Source: Paralichthys olivaceus (lineage: Eukaryota > Chordata > Actinopteri > Pleuronectiformes > Paralichthyidae). Taken from it: a DNA stretch of 64,000 nt. The stretch spans positions 20,637,501-20,701,500 of the forward strand of contig NC_091107.1 in the NCBI RefSeq assembly GCF_024713975.1, given 5' to 3'. The notes beneath the pieces are model-generated. The model ran no database searches, was not told where the DNA came from, and was given only the letters and a program-made list of their open reading frames with translations. Shown one piece after another: positions 22,501 to 35,841 of this stretch (position 1 is its first letter; each line of letters opens with the position of its first letter). The position numbers were made by a program, and so were the translations under genes.

Positions 22501-23823
22501 GCGGTGATTATACCAAGAATGTAGAGACTATCATACCATAATTCAGTTTTGTCGGTTATTTAAATCTGAAGTTTGAGAAAATAGCTCCCTCAAAAACTTA
22601 AGGATAAGGTCTTTTGATATACTATATATAGTTTTATATACTATTCAATCAAATACCATAATGAACCATGAATAATATAACAAATAAATATTGTTATAGT
22701 GGGACCAGAATTTTCTTTTGCTGTCTAAAAAATGATTAAAAACGAACAAATGAGTCAAAGCGTATTTAATGTTCCTTTAATGCCCTGACGCTGTAGTTTA
22801 TTTTTGGTTGATTACTGTCCTGCTGCCATAAATACTCCAAATCTCTCTACTTTTTTAAGGAACATTTGCCACAAACTACTCTGACTCTTTCGGTAAATCA
22901 TAATTTCAAAAAATGTACATATGTATCCGTGGCCAATTTCTAAAGAATGTCTTCAGCATAGGAACTAATATGATTGGCACTGACTACCACTGTCCAAAGT
23001 TGGACACTGTTGCATTTAGTCTTTTCATGAAATGAATTCAAAAAGACAAAATAGAGAATATTGCAAGCTTTGACCTTTAAAACACAACTGTTAATCATAA
23101 CGGAGCTTTGTTTTATTTTATTGTTTGATAAGGAGCCAAAAATATGTAACCATAACAGACACAGTCTCCCAATGTCTCCTTCCTGGAAAAGAACAGATTG
23201 ACTCTCTGAGGAAACACATCCATTAGACTCTGACTCCTACATTCAAACTGTACCTGCCAGTCACTGCCTCACCTGGTTTGTTCATTGGTGAATTCCAGCT
23301 CCCCTGCGGTCTCCTCATAGTCCACCCCCGCCTTGGCACTGCCATCCTCTGTATGGTATGGCACAGCTACAGTGCCCCTGGAGCCTGAGTTCCTCACCAC
23401 CGTCACCGTCAGCATGCCCGTGCTCTCACTCACCCGCAGCACCCGCTGAGCAAAGGTGAAGATGCCGGCGTGGTCATCGTCCAAGATAGTGATGGTGGCA
23501 CTCAGCGGCTCCACTAGTCTACCCTTGGGTGGATTTCCTGTCCCTTCATTTGCACCTTCTTCTAACCTCAGTTTCTGAAGACGCACAAAGAAATGCTCAT
23601 CCTCCTCAAAGATGTCATCGTCCAAGATGTTGACCTGGGGATGAAAAGTTTTGTGCGGTCACTCTCCTCATGGAAGTAGATTCTCAAAAGTCACTTCAAC
23701 ACAACTTCGATTAATGTCCAACCCTGAAATAATAGTATTCTCTCCACGGACTGATGAAAACGATGCATAATAAATGCCTGTAAACTAACTTTGCAATCTC
23801 ACTTAGCATATACACAAACGTGG

Positions 23824-23892
<69 letters not shown>

Positions 23893-26800
23893 GGTCCAAT
23901 GTATGGGTGGATTTTTGCCAAACTTTTTTTTTTGTGATATTTTTTTCCATATCCTCTTTATATGATGTGGAATGATGTGTGATACAAAAGTGCTGCAAAT
24001 AGATGCACAGTATGATGTCAAGGTATCTCTGTTTCCTATGAGACTATAGACACAACCTCACGCTAATATTGAAAGAAAAGTAACGTATGATCCTATGGTA
24101 GGATAATGACAATCACCAATGTCATATAGTGTAGCATTGCATTAGCTATCGCAACCAATAAGATAGATAATAATCTAAATTAACCTATGAAGTCATTATA
24201 AAATTGCATTATTGAAATAGTGGAAATAAACAGGAAACACAGAAGGTGATGGATTTTGTTACATGGACAACATTTTGAAATCAAGACTGATTAAATACCT
24301 ATCACAGGCTCCTTTAATTGCTCACCTTGATCTCTTTGCGTGTCTCCCCTGGCTTAAACACCAGGGTTCCCTCAGTGAATTCGTAGTCCGCCCCAGCGTT
24401 GGCAGAGCCATTTTCTGTACAGTAGTCCACATAGAAAGTGTTCTGACCTGTGCCCCCCTCCAGGATCACCCCCAGGCTCAGAGAGCCACAGTTCTCAGTG
24501 CACTGGTACTGGGCACTTTGGAAGCAGATGTGCGAGCATGTGGCCTTGTCGGACTCCTGCCCCACTGAGCGGCGTGCATGCTCAGCAGCGTGTTTCCTTA
24601 ATATATTACCGGCACCGATCATCATGCGCGTCACCTGGACGCGGTAGAAGGCGCGGCTCTTCTTCTGGTGGACCAGGGCAGAATAGTTGGCCATCTCAAT
24701 CAGCTGGTCCAAGTCTTTGTCCGGATGCTTCTCCTTCAGGTCTTTAAGGATGCGAACCACCTGTCCAAGAGAGGAAACTGGTTATAAGAAAACACACTAC
24801 AGAGAAAAGAACACAAAATGTCCATTGTTTCCTTCTACAACAGAAGTTTGAAGTTAAGACTACACAAGCTGTGTGTGCAGTAGGGTCCTGCACAGGATAG
24901 GTGGGAGTCCACAGCAGGATGAAATAACTGAGCTTATAATGTTAAAAGCATTAGCGTTTCATGGGACAAAACTTTGAAGACAAATATGAGAAAAACTTTG
25001 AGAACTCATACTGCTCTGCCTCCTACTGATCAACTTCCTGCTGTTAAGACTCCTGCTGACTGCAGTGCTGCCATTCAGACCACTGCTGTAACTGAACTCT
25101 ACTAACTAAAGTTATAAGAACATTAGAATCCACGGTGGACTTGATAGGATAGAGTAATGTAGTCGTTCCCCTGCTCAAAGCTTTCTTTCTGTCCTCGTGC
25201 TTTAAAAAAAATACAACTGAAGTAATCTTTCTTCTTAAAACAGTACCACAACTAGAGTGAAAAAAAATTAAGAGCTTTAATTGCTGAGCACAACAAAGAT
25301 GTCAAACAAAAAGAAAAAAGCTGTGTCTACAATGTGGTCAAGTATTTTCTCCATGAGCAAGTCTTACCTCATCTTTGTCCCGGTCTAGTTCATTGCCTGT
25401 CTGCACAGAAACCGTCACACTGGAGGAGTTTCCAGCGCAAGCTCCGCTGTCCGACAGCTTTCCATCCATGATCACGTCAATGCCTTTGGGCTCGAGGTCA
25501 CCCTCCATTTCCACAACAATGCCGTGCCGCTTGTCAGCGCGGTAACGCTTGTGCATGTATTTGTAGAATAGTAGGCGACGGTCAGCAATCCAAGCCAAGA
25601 TCACACACACCGGAAAGTAAAGCAGCGTCACTACGGCCTCCCACACCTGGCAATACAGGCAATATGAGCTTTACATGAGTTACACATTTGATTTATTCCA
25701 TTTTATAGATTTTTAGTCAAATATACAGAAACACACCTCTACAATCCCCGGTGAGATGACAGCCAGTATGAGGTAGAGCCAAACGTAGGCGAAAATACTC
25801 CAGAAAGATGTAATAAAAAACACGCGCAGGTGTTTGATCTTGCGAGACTCTCCGTCAGGGATCACCCACACACACAGACCAATTATCACAAACATATTGA
25901 AGGCAGCGCTGCCCACTATGGTTCCCGGGCCGAGCTCGCCTGCATCAAAGTTGTGCCCACACACCTGTCACAGTGAAACATCACAAAGAAGCAAATCAAA
26001 CAGTTTTGTAATGGAAGTTCTAAAGGAATTGGACTTCAATCTATTAAGAATTGTGGGAATACTTAAATAATATATATATTAAATTGGTAACTACACATTA
26101 CAGAGAATGAGAACAGAGTTAATCTATTTCCACGCTGACATAAACCTGCAAATTGTACTTGTAATTGTACTGTATTTGTTTGTGAGACCTATAATGTATC
26201 CTAATTTCTTCTCCCTTTATGGTGATAGTTCTCTTTGCATGTGTAAATAATTTACAATATGAGAAAAAGTCAGACTCTTTATAAAGATGCATGAATACCA
26301 CATTCTCAACGAAAGTCAATCATCTAAAGTGTGTTGGGCTACTGTGTCTGAGTACCTCAATGACCGAGAGCAGGATCTCAGGTGCAGAGGAGCCCAGGGC
26401 CATGAGTGTGAGGTTGGACACAGTCTCATTCCAGATCCTCACTGTTGTCACTGTCGTTTCACCGTTAGGTTTGGTGATGGTCACCTCCTTCTCCTGCAGG
26501 GACGGATGTTTGAGAAAATGTCTGTTATTCTGATGCATGTGTTTCCATTACTGTCATCGATGTGAAATGAGGTTTAAAATCCATTCTCTGAGGGGAGTCA
26601 TGGTAACAGAAGAATGTGTAGTGTACTGTAGTGAGCTTATTTCAATATTATTGGAATAGTTGTGGCTTCACTGTAAACTCAACTGAGATTTCTGTGATCA
26701 GAAACACGGATCACCACCGTTTGTGGTTCCATATTTTTATGTCTCCATGTTGGAAATAGCTGACTTATTATAATTTTAGGTTGTCCATACATCTACCCAT

Positions 26801-27467
26801 CCCTTTCTTGTTAATGTAATATCTCAGGAAGGTCTTGAAGGAATATGCTCAAACTTCGCACAAATGCTCACTAAACTGAAGGATGAACTGATATTGGGGG
26901 TCGAAGGTCAAAGGTGAAGGTCACCTCAAAAACAAGTTTGAGCCCACAACTCAAAAAATTCACATGCTAATGATGAAAACATTTCACACAAATGACTGAC
27001 AGGGTAGAGTGATGACATTTTATATCCAAAAGGTCAAAGGTCAACTTCACTGTGACATCATAATGCTCTGCGAAATCCCTTCCCCAGCCATAACTCAAAA
27101 GGACAAAGTTCAATAATACCTGAGAGGTGATGACCTCTATGGATGCCATGAAGCGGTCTGCCAAGATGGACACACCCAGAAACATGTACATGAGACAGAG
27201 GAAGTAGATGACAGCCCTCCCCGCCTGCTCCCCCAGTGGAGGGTTGAGCGGCAGCCACACCGGCAGCAGGATACCAGGTTTACACACCACGATGCCTGAA
27301 CACGTGCGCTTCGCAGATCCCGTAGAGTTGCCTGTGGGCTGAGGCTCATCGGGGCTAGATGCCCGCTCCAAAACCAGTGGCCTGGAGGGAGTGCAGGGGT
27401 GGGCCAGGAGGAGCAGCCCGAAGAGGAGGATGATGGGTGGGGAGAGGTGAACTGGATGGCTTCCCAT
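16565..27467 (-). CDS. slc8a2: Sodium/calcium exchanger 2 (NCX2), 12 coding exons, 922 aa
   Basis: Plasma-membrane antiporter that extrudes Ca2+ against Na+, mainly in excitable cells. Exons in transcript order: 27120-27467, 26356-26493, 25737-25964, 25368-25646, 24326-24760, 23273-23634, 21617-21720, 21029-21046, 19407-19519, 18585-18684, 17210-17476, 16565-16941. Phases agree and the total is 2769 nt ending in TGA. Residues 1-28 look like a signal peptide. Alpha-1 repeat has [15 protein letters not shown] (end of exon 2); alpha-2 has VALGTSLP and [16 protein letters not shown]. The XIP-like basic segment [14 protein letters not shown] follows TM5, near 261-281. The CBD1 and CBD2 calcium sites include [13 protein letters not shown] (from about 477) and [12 protein letters not shown]. 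The C-terminus [12 protein letters not shown] is diagnostic. NCX2 is preferred to NCX1/3/4 for GISALLLNQG, NTVDKL and AAVYW and for length (human 921 aa). Fish carry several slc8a genes, so an a/b suffix cannot be assigned. Confidence 0.92.
19808..20354. other. slc8a2 intron DNA, unassigned
   Basis: Overlapping frames run in both directions here (for example plus 19952-20353) but match no family. The stretch runs into the LINE-like tail at 20355, so it may be decayed retroelement sequence. Confidence 0.3.
20355..20409 (+). mobile_element. L2-type LINE 3' end
   Basis: Ends with GCGTCCTTGGGTCTCTTGAA, AGGCAATATATCAA and a TTATTATTATTA tail. This is the typical terminal pattern of fish L2-like LINEs and their SINE parasites. 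The 5' limit is unclear. It lies in a slc8a2 intron. Confidence 0.6.
21029..21046 (-). other. slc8a2: 18-nt microexon of slc8a2 (ALLLNQ)
   Basis: Between TCACATGCAG and GTAAGG the transcribed strand reads CACTGCTGCTAAATCAAG. Joined in phase it encodes ALLLNQ, exactly the peptide following RGIS in mammalian NCX2. Skipping it keeps the frame (GIS-GNPSP), so it can be a cassette within the CBD2 splice-variable region. NCX genes are known for alternative small exons here. Confidence 0.9.
21740..21766. repeat. (CA)n microsatellite next to an exon
   Basis: A short CA run about 20 bp upstream (in transcript sense) of the slc8a2 exon 21617-21720. It is (TG)n on the transcribed strand and sits in the polypyrimidine-tract region. 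Confidence 0.75.
21841..23272 (-). other. slc8a2 intron DNA, nothing recognisable
   Basis: AT-rich intron sequence between the exons at 21617-21720 and 23273-23634. I see no repeat or RNA gene that I can name. Confidence 0.4.
23824..23891. repeat. (TG)n microsatellite, about 34 units
   Basis: An uninterrupted TG run in a slc8a2 intron, (CA)n on the transcribed strand. Frames made of TH repeats here are artefacts. A CA run of this length in pre-mRNA is a potential hnRNP L site. Confidence 0.95.
26818..27115. repeat. Teleost interspersed repeat with AGGTCAAAGGTCA motifs, abutting a coding exon
   Basis: Contains ATCTCAGGAAGGTCTTGAAG, CTCAAACTTCGCACAAA, GGATGAACTGAT and AAGGTCAAAGGT blocks in the order I know from a very common fish repeat ('effects of applying to the insect' style naming does not exist; I know no standard name). 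It reaches almost to the donor of the first slc8a2 coding exon (27119). A perfect DR1 half-site pair lies at 27031-27043 and a near-perfect one at 26905-26917. Confidence 0.6.
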
Positions 27468-30400
27468 GATAATCCTGAGTCAGGAGGAGCACGTGGTCAC
27501 TGGGGGAGCGGCTGGGTCAAAAGACTCCCTAGAGACACAGACAGAATCATTAGTAGCCAGTAGTAAAAAAAAACAACCAAACGTGAGAAGTCGCCCACTA
27601 TTAATACTACTCATAAAGAAGTCTGTTATCATGTTGATTAAAATGGTAATTAGCAGGTTTCAGAGAATTAACCTATTTTGGGGTTTGAGTGAAATTAAAT
27701 TTGGTACAGGCGTTTCTTGTTGTGCTCACCCTGCAGTCCCCGCCTCAGTCAATGAGAGCATGATACAAGGCTACTGCCAAGATTCGGCCATTGATGAATA
27801 CAATACAGTTAATGCTGTAGTAGCATCAGAATGTATATTATGATTTGGTGCTAAACAAATAAAATAAAATTGAGATGATTACTTCCAGACACAGGACTGA
27901 ATACAAAAAACAAAAAGTAAAACTATAAACACACATGTACTGCAAAGTTTCTGTGTCATCAGTTTTCAGATTATTTGTTTTATTAAATGTACATCACTTT
28001 CATCTGTCAAAACCTGGTCAGAACCCCTTATTGCCATGGTTACCCTCTGTTTTACCCTAATGCTTTACCCAGCAGGTGACTATAGCACAAACCCATTCAA
28101 ACAGTTTCAGGGACGTCTTTTGTCCTGTCCTGCACACTCAGCCAGGGTACAGGATGTTTTGTTTCTGTAGTCATTGCCACAAGCACAAAGGCTTGTTATT
28201 AGAAGTTAAACGTAAACCGACCCCACTGAGTCATCTTAACTGCATATCAAAATGACCTCGGAGAAACTAAAGCCTGGTTGTTAAGCCATGCAGCTCCTGT
28301 GGTTAACATTATCTGGCACTAATCACTGAACCCAGGTGGTAAGAATGACTAAGCAGTAATTCATGTGTTTCTGTCAGTAGCTCCATGCCAATATCTCTGT
28401 GAGCACTTCCTGAAGAAATAAATATTTCAATTTAAAACTAACCTCTGCAATGTCATGGAAAGAATGAAGTCAGTGGACAGGCAGAATTTTGACATATCTG
28501 CAAATTAAAACTAATTTGGTAATTCTTGTAATATTGGCAACAATTACTGACAGGCTGCATGAGTTACCCTTGTGTGCGTTAACATGACTTATTAATTGGC
28601 CATCAGGGGTCTTATAACTAATCAGTGGGTGATGACGTTACCACACATTCTACAGATATCAAACTCACGTTTCCACTTATACAGAAGAGAGAGCTCAATA
28701 TACGACAAATTAAGAAAACACTTGCAAACAGAAAAAACTAATTCATCAGTTTAATGACACATGCGCTGCAAAAAAGTCACTACACATGCAAATACAGAAA
28801 CGTGCTGCAAATTGCGAAAATGATGAAGGATAGGTTCCCAGAGGATCAAAAAAGAAACGAACCTGGCTGTAGTTCAGTGCAATCAATTTCATTACCACTG
28901 ACATGTAGCAGACTTCAATAACTTCTGTACTTGTCTAGTTTGTATCTTTAAATTGATGAAGCTGTTTTCTTCTGTCAAAAATACAAATTCTTAATTTGAG
29001 CTCTCTCGGCCAAATTAGTAAGAAGAATCATCATGTGATAAAAAACCCATAGTGACGAACTAAAGCCAAGACACAGTGTTAATATCACCTGAACATGAAA
29101 TGTGCTGATGCTGAACTTTGTAGAGAGTTGTCACGTTTTTTGAAAGGAGGAATCCTTTTTCGAGTGTGTGTCTGCTTGTCTCCATCACTTTTCACATTCA
29201 TCTAGTTATTAATCGATGATGTCGGATTGCGAATCTTAAATTTAAATGGGAGGGTCATTTTTTGTGAGTCTGTGTAATAATAACATCAAAGCACTAATCA
29301 GCAGAGCAGACATGTTAAACTGTACTTTTAGTCAGTAACAGGTATTTTACAGTGCGAGCCAATCTGAGGATGTATGGTTGACATACACCATGATGGCAGA
29401 GAGCCTTCACTCCCCACCTCCACTCCACCTGCACAGGTGACACTGCACCATTGTGCGCTGTGAGTTGAAACAGATACTTGGGTGCTGCATCTTTGATGCA
29501 GCCTGAGCTCTGCCAGCTCATTATGGAGTTGTGATTCAGAAGCACAGCCCAAAGGGCCCGCCGCATCACATTTCACTTTCCAAGGCCTGCTATGGTTACC
29601 ACGACCTCAGACAGAGGGCCACCTTACACCAGCGATTGCTGATGGGGGGTAGGCTCACCAAAAATAACCCCCCTTAACATTCATATTTGGAAAACAATGG
29701 TGCACAGAATGGTCACGTGTCACAGCACAGTGAATCATAATGAAAATAGCAAAATACATCTGTCCTGTCAAATAAATTGTTGTATGATGCTCTCATTAAT
29801 ATTGCAAAGCTTTAATGAGAGCATCTGCCTTGTTTCTATCATAACAGCCAACACTTTAACAAGAAATCTGCAGTATGCAACACAGAGGTACAAACACTCA
29901 CTACACAGCACCTAATCAATTAGATTAGTGTCAATCAACATTTTAAAACCAACTCCCTTTCCCAACATAATTTATGTATTAGAGTCCAATGCCTGAGTGA
30001 TACACTTAAGATCCAAATAAAGATTTGTTCTATCTGGTAAGTGGTGAATCTGTATAATGCATCAATGCCAAGGCAAAACAGTTTGTGAGTGCTGGCTAAC
30101 CACGAAGCTGAAAGAGCTGTCTGAATTATTGATAAATGCATTCACCTAAATATAGCAGTGTATCGTTTCCTTTCATGTCACCTACAAATAGCTGTGTAAT
30201 CGTTCAGATGGAGAGCTGGTAGATTTTAAAGGGACTACTTCTTAGTCTTTCCAGCAAGGAGGTAGGACGATATATCGGCAGACCACCGCAACTCGCAACC
30301 CAAACCTAAATAGTACAGAACTTTCCTCTGCAGTGACTCTGATTCAAGGCAGCTCTATTCTGATTTTCTTCACTGGTTACTTTAATATCAAACTGCTGCT

Positions 30401-31924
30401 CTGTGGGAAAAAGCTGTACAGTGGATGACCATGTAAAAAAATTATCTCTCTTCTTACAAGCCTCTCTTACGCCTGGGGGGAAGGGGGGTCAGAAGGTGTT
30501 GACACAACTGTGGTCTCCTTGTTCACTTCTCACACAGGAGCTGTAAACTGGGTGACAGCTCATCTCCCCTTACTGCCTCTGACCAAACACTATCAGTCAG
30601 CACCAACGATAAGTGATTGCCTGGGGTTATCTTACACTGAGAGAGTGAGCTCCACCAAAAAAGAGAGTTAGCACCTGTGACAGTTTAATATTTCCTGCTT
30701 GTACCTTGGTGGTGGTGTACAGTCAGATGAGGGATGCTCCTTTAGACATGCAGAGCAGATGAGCTCTTGGGTTTCATTATTGTCAGGCAGCTCACGGGCA
30801 CCATTCAGTGAACATTTGTACAAGAGATCTACCCTGCAGCTCAGTCAAATTATGAATTGTTTCCCCGTCAGTCAAATTGGTAAATGTTTTTAAATTAACA
30901 AGAAAAAATATAGTTAATGAATACAAACACACACATACACACATGCACAGTCATGTCACCTAACCATAGTCACTACTGCCTAACCCCAACCCTAATCTTA
31001 ACCTGACCTTAAAACATGCATGAATGCACACACACACTCACACACACACTCACACACACACCCAAAATCCTCATTAATCCACCACTGAACGATGATGATG
31101 CATCGGACGTGCAGTTTGAACATTAACCTGTGTACAGATTCACAAAGATCCGCTTTCCAGGAAGTAAACTCTGGGCCCAGGTAAACCGATAACATACCAT
31201 GTATCAATTTAACAGATAGCCAATCAAAACATGTCTCTGTACTTAATCTTAAACAGTCGACAAACAGTGAAGCCCCATGCAAAAATTCAGAGAGCAGAAG
31301 GTCACACTCATGAGTGTAACATTAATGCAGCTCTCCATAAACAAATAAGTTAATTTATACATGGGTGACTCCACTGCTATTCACAAACTTTGTCAAGAGT
31401 TCCTCTGGTGCTACCGCAACATTTGTTTAAGAGAGAATTGTGTATCCAATCGATCTTTAAGAATCAAGGTGTAAACTGTGTCATTTGAAAGAAAACTAGC
31501 TCCAAATGCTTAAAATACAAATCAGATCTTACGTGTTCCACGTTGGTGAATAACCAGAGTAAGATACTACTGGATAAGGTGGAAGAGTCACTTTCAGAAT
31601 AAAAGTTGTGCTGCTTCTTACACTATTCAAGGAAATGCATGCAAGGCAATCTGAATCTGTTGGATTTGTTTTCCTGTGGAGATGTCATGGATTACACCTT
31701 CAGACTATTCTCCCCACAGATGGTTCATTTGATTTGAGCAGTACAGTCTAAGACACATCCATTAAAGCACAATAAAATCAAGTTACACACAAATCAAGTC
31801 TCCCCGTTTGCAGTTAAAGAAAGGAAAGAGATCCGTCCCTTTAATAAGTAACACTGCTGCAGCCCTTTTAATGAAGCAGTTGAATCAGAGTGTAAAATAA
31901 TCCACTGGGCTGCACACACGAACT
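27468..31924 (-). other. slc8a2: Probable slc8a2 intron 1, proximal part
   Basis: A plausible 5' UTR acceptor (TGTGTCTCTAG, AG near 27531) precedes the start codon by about 60 nt, so the 5' UTR is probably spliced here. The rest is AT-rich DNA with short CA runs near 30928 and 31028. Frames at 29315-29576 look like chance. No RNA gene or transposon was identified. Confidence 0.4.
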
Positions 31925-31933
31925 AACACACAC

Positions 31934-31973
<40 letters not shown>

Positions 31974-32000
31974 AGAGACAGACAGAGACAGACAGACAGA
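31925..32000. repeat. (CA)n then (GA/GACA)n microsatellite
   Basis: A compound run of CACACA followed by GAGAGA and GACAGACA units. Confidence 0.9.
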
Positions 32001-34607
32001 TAAGCACTGGACCAAACCACAAATGTAGCTTTGAGGATATCATGTTAAGATGTTTCACGATATACAAACGTCATCATTTTTACATTTAACATTTCTCACT
32101 TTTTGCAATTTAACGCTGGCCTGTTTAAACACTACCCTGGGCATATACATTTCAAAAGTGAATCCACAGTGAGTCATTTGTTTCGCGAGAAACAAATATT
32201 TTGTTTCTGAAATTCTATTAATTTCAACTGTTTTGTCTGTGTCAGAAAATGTAAGAAATATTTAAGAAGACTTAATATTCACGTAAATCCAAAGGAAATA
32301 CATAATATTTTTTGTCTTTTCTAAAATGGTTGTTTGTATTTTTAGATTTGTCAGTATTCACTCTTGTTTTTTTTGTGTGGATTTTTTTGTCTGTGCTCTT
32401 TTGTTTGCTCTCCCCCTTGTCTTGAATTATTTGAACTGAATTAAATTCATCAGTCTTTTCCACAAAAAGTAATAATATTAAAAAGCAATAATACTTTTCA
32501 AATACACACCCAGAGGCTTTGTCCTGTAGAGAGAGAGAGAGAGAGAGAGTATGCAAAGCAAACCAGGGTCTGTTAAAGAGTTAAAGAGTTATCTGGTTAA
32601 GTTGTTTCCATTACAACTAAAACTTTCCACAGTCTCTGCAAATGTTTAAACTGTTTTACCGCATCTCTCACACAAACAGGTTTAGTTATGTCAGTTGCTC
32701 AGTACAGGGCCGGATGTAAGAATGCACCGAACGCTTTGACAGACTGATGAAATAGAGTCTGTGTGGGAGGTTTGCACATCAGATTACACCCTGAACACAT
32801 GGATCCACACAAGACCTCAGAGTCATGGTTTCAATTTCCATGACTTGCTACAAAAAACCCAAACGTATAAATTGGAATTTGGATTTTTTTTTTAAAAAGC
32901 CACTGAAGAGACTAACTGTTGCATTTTCTGTGACTTCAGGTCCAATAGCTATGTGTGGTTAGGCAAAAATGACTACGATAAGTCTGTGGTTTTGTCCACA
33001 TCTTCCCACTGAGTCTAAAACGATTGCCAATACACAACACTAGATATGTTTACATGGACATCAATATTCCAATATTAGCCTCGTTAAGACAATAGCCTGA
33101 CACTGCACTGTGCATGTTCTGACCTGAATAAGGTCATGCTCAAAATAAACAATCATTGAATTAAGACGATTGATCTCTTAATACAAATGATACAATCTTT
33201 GTTAATTTACCTTTCAATGGTATTGAAAAGTACCAAAGCAGATCTACAATCAGATTTCCAACAGATCCCCCAACACTATTTTTTGTGTCCACCCGTTTGC
33301 TGTATCAATTGATTAATTGAATAAATATGTATTGCTTTGAAAATAAGTATTACATGAACAATATTGCTCAACGTAACAGGACCTTTTTTCTTTATATCAT
33401 GGTGCTGAAAGTGGTAAGGTAGTGGTATTGTATTAAAGTCTATGGTATCATGGAATCATGACAACTCTAATTTAGAGTATTACGACTTTAATTGCATTAT
33501 GTAGAAATGTATATGTCTTAATCGCATGATTACATCCTTTTAACAGCATTTTAGGACATTGACATACAACAGTCACCTGCTTGATGACACATGCCCTGAG
33601 TTCTCGTGTAAACTGGAAGTAGGACATAATGTTGATGCAAGTCAATGTTTCCCTGAAAAATATTATTATCTAGACTGTGGTGACCAACCGTATTCTAATT
33701 TGTCCTGTGACAATTTTACAATGAGCCAACATTTTTTACTCTTCTCATGATATCACAAGAGATCTCTAACTTAGTGTTTTGCTCCATCGCTGCATTGCAT
33801 GACTGTGTGCAGCACCATTTAAAACATGCTTGCTCGCGCTGTTGTCCATAAAGTTTTTATTGTCCACGCAGATGGATCCTGTACAAACAAACTTCATCAG
33901 CAGCAGCCGTCACTCAAAGCGCTTTAGCAAGTCTCTGCGCTGTGTTAGGTCACTCAGTACAGTATAAACTGACTACACTGGCTCAATCGGTCCCCCAGAG
34001 GAATGAATTTGTTTTTGACGGATAGGTGTACAGTTCACGTAGCAGCGGAGAGATGAGCCAAGTCGGCAAAGTCTCTATTCCCCCTGTGTGCACTGGGTCA
34101 AAATCCCCATCAATCTGGACAGCGTCAGTGAAAGCTTGACTGAGCACAAGGTTTAGTTTACAGCAGGGTGGGCGTGCTGCCATGCTCGGGGATGTACTCT
34201 CAGTCGCCTCAGTTCAGCCCCACTCCTCCAACCTGTTTATGTCCTATGGTAAATTCAACAACAATAATCTTATCAGGTAACAATAATTATGCCTGATGAA
34301 GGTGGAAGGACTTGACTTACTATAATAAAGTGGATAAAAGTAATCAACAGTGACGTTTTTCCTGTTCCTTTATATCCTAAAAGCATTTCAGAGTGAATTA
34401 TATTTTGGAAATCTAATTTCTATTTTGTGTCCCAGAAGTAACTACACTGTGAAAGGAAGAAACATGACGAGTTCACTCTTCCTTCTGATGTGAAAAACAG
34501 AAAAATGTAAGATTTTCTGTGGATGAAACCACACGTCCTGCTTATGGACTGTTAGCACTGCCATCATGGAAAAATCACACAGAAGAAAGTAATTAGAAGT
34601 TCATCAA
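32001..34607. other. Intron DNA with one short GA microsatellite
   Basis: Contains a (GA)n run at 32527-32549 and otherwise AT-rich DNA. A slightly GC-richer patch at 33890-34210 has open frames on the minus strand, but I recognise neither a protein nor a repeat in it. Confidence 0.4.
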
Positions 34608-34856
34608 TGCTTTTCCAGTCTTGATGATCAATTAAGCTCTTTAGAGTACAGTTTTTGCCATTCACCCACTCACACACACATTCATATAGTTGCAGTAATC
34701 TTCATTATCACACATCAATCACACACCACTGGAACAGCCGTCAGGAGGTAATTTGGGGTTAGGTATCTTGCCCAAGGACACGTGGAATGGTGGAGACTGG
34801 GATCAAACTGCCAACCTTCTGGTGAGAGGACAACCTCTCCTACCTCCTCAGCCAAG
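34608..34856 (+). repeat. Diverged teleost short interspersed repeat
   Basis: Shares the block order of 3454-3688: TTAGAGTACAGTTTTTGCCA, CACACACATTCATA, GGTATCTTGCCCAAGGACAC, GGGATCAAACTGCCAACCTT. About 250 bp. Confidence 0.65.
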
Positions 34857-35841
34857 TAACTCTTGAAGACAAGACATGTTAGACTGGCAATATGTGTAGT
34901 TCATAACAGTGTCTTTGTAAGAGCTGAAATTATCAGTTGATTGATGAGTTGATCAACAGAGATGTTTTTAAAAATGTGACACATTCTAAGGATCCTCCTT
35001 CTCAAATGACTGCTTCTGTTTCACATCTGCACAGTAGACCAAATGTTAAAAAAATATCTGGACATGGCAAAGGTTTCAGCCACTTCAGATATTTGTGTTC
35101 TTAAACATCATCAATCCCATGATCCTCTGACCTCAGCATCTTGTCATCAGTGTGGGATCACATGAGAAAGAAGATACTGAGAATACAGAACAGAACAGCG
35201 GAACAACTTCTCTGAGATACTTGGAACAAACTGCCAACCGTTCCGTTATTCCATTATTCGATAGTTATCTTCACTCTCACTCTGTGTCTAAAACGTATGT
35301 ATTGTCATTTCACCCATCCCTACTCAAGGGGGATTTCAGGCTGAGCATGAATTCAATCCTGTGACGTTTCAGACGAGGCCCCTTGAGATCTCATGGGTGA
35401 TTCGGAAATTCAGCATCTCAGATTGACTCCAAGGGAAACAATCCATTTGACATCTTTAAGGCGTTCTCGTCTCTCGTTTCTCCCTCTCGTGTCATTCTGC
35501 CTCAACTGAAATCGTCACACACTTCCTTTTCCTAAAAAGTCTCCAGTGCAGGCTGACAGTGAAGGAGGAGGCAGGGAGACAGAACGAGGCTGCATGGGGC
35601 GGTCAGACGTATGACTGTCAGCCAGCAGACAGCAGCTCCTGAGGTTTCCATTACCTGAGACACCCTGTCCAGCCACTGGCGGCCCTGTCACCTTAGAAGG
35701 AACAGCATTCTCAACTTCAGCATGAACCCAGACAGAGACACCTGTTATGCAATATTCAGGATACTGTCAGAAACATCAACAGCAGACAGAATATACAAAC
35801 ACATGGCTGTTGCTGGCTGTCAACGAGTGACATGTCAATAT

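Noticed and set aside
23711..24021. Minus-strand frames with long Thr-His runs
   Set aside because: Translation of a (TG)n microsatellite in a slc8a2 intron.
29315..29576. Two overlapping minus-strand frames in the probable slc8a2 intron 1
   Set aside because: No splice sites, no family resemblance and overlapping in different frames; judged to be chance.
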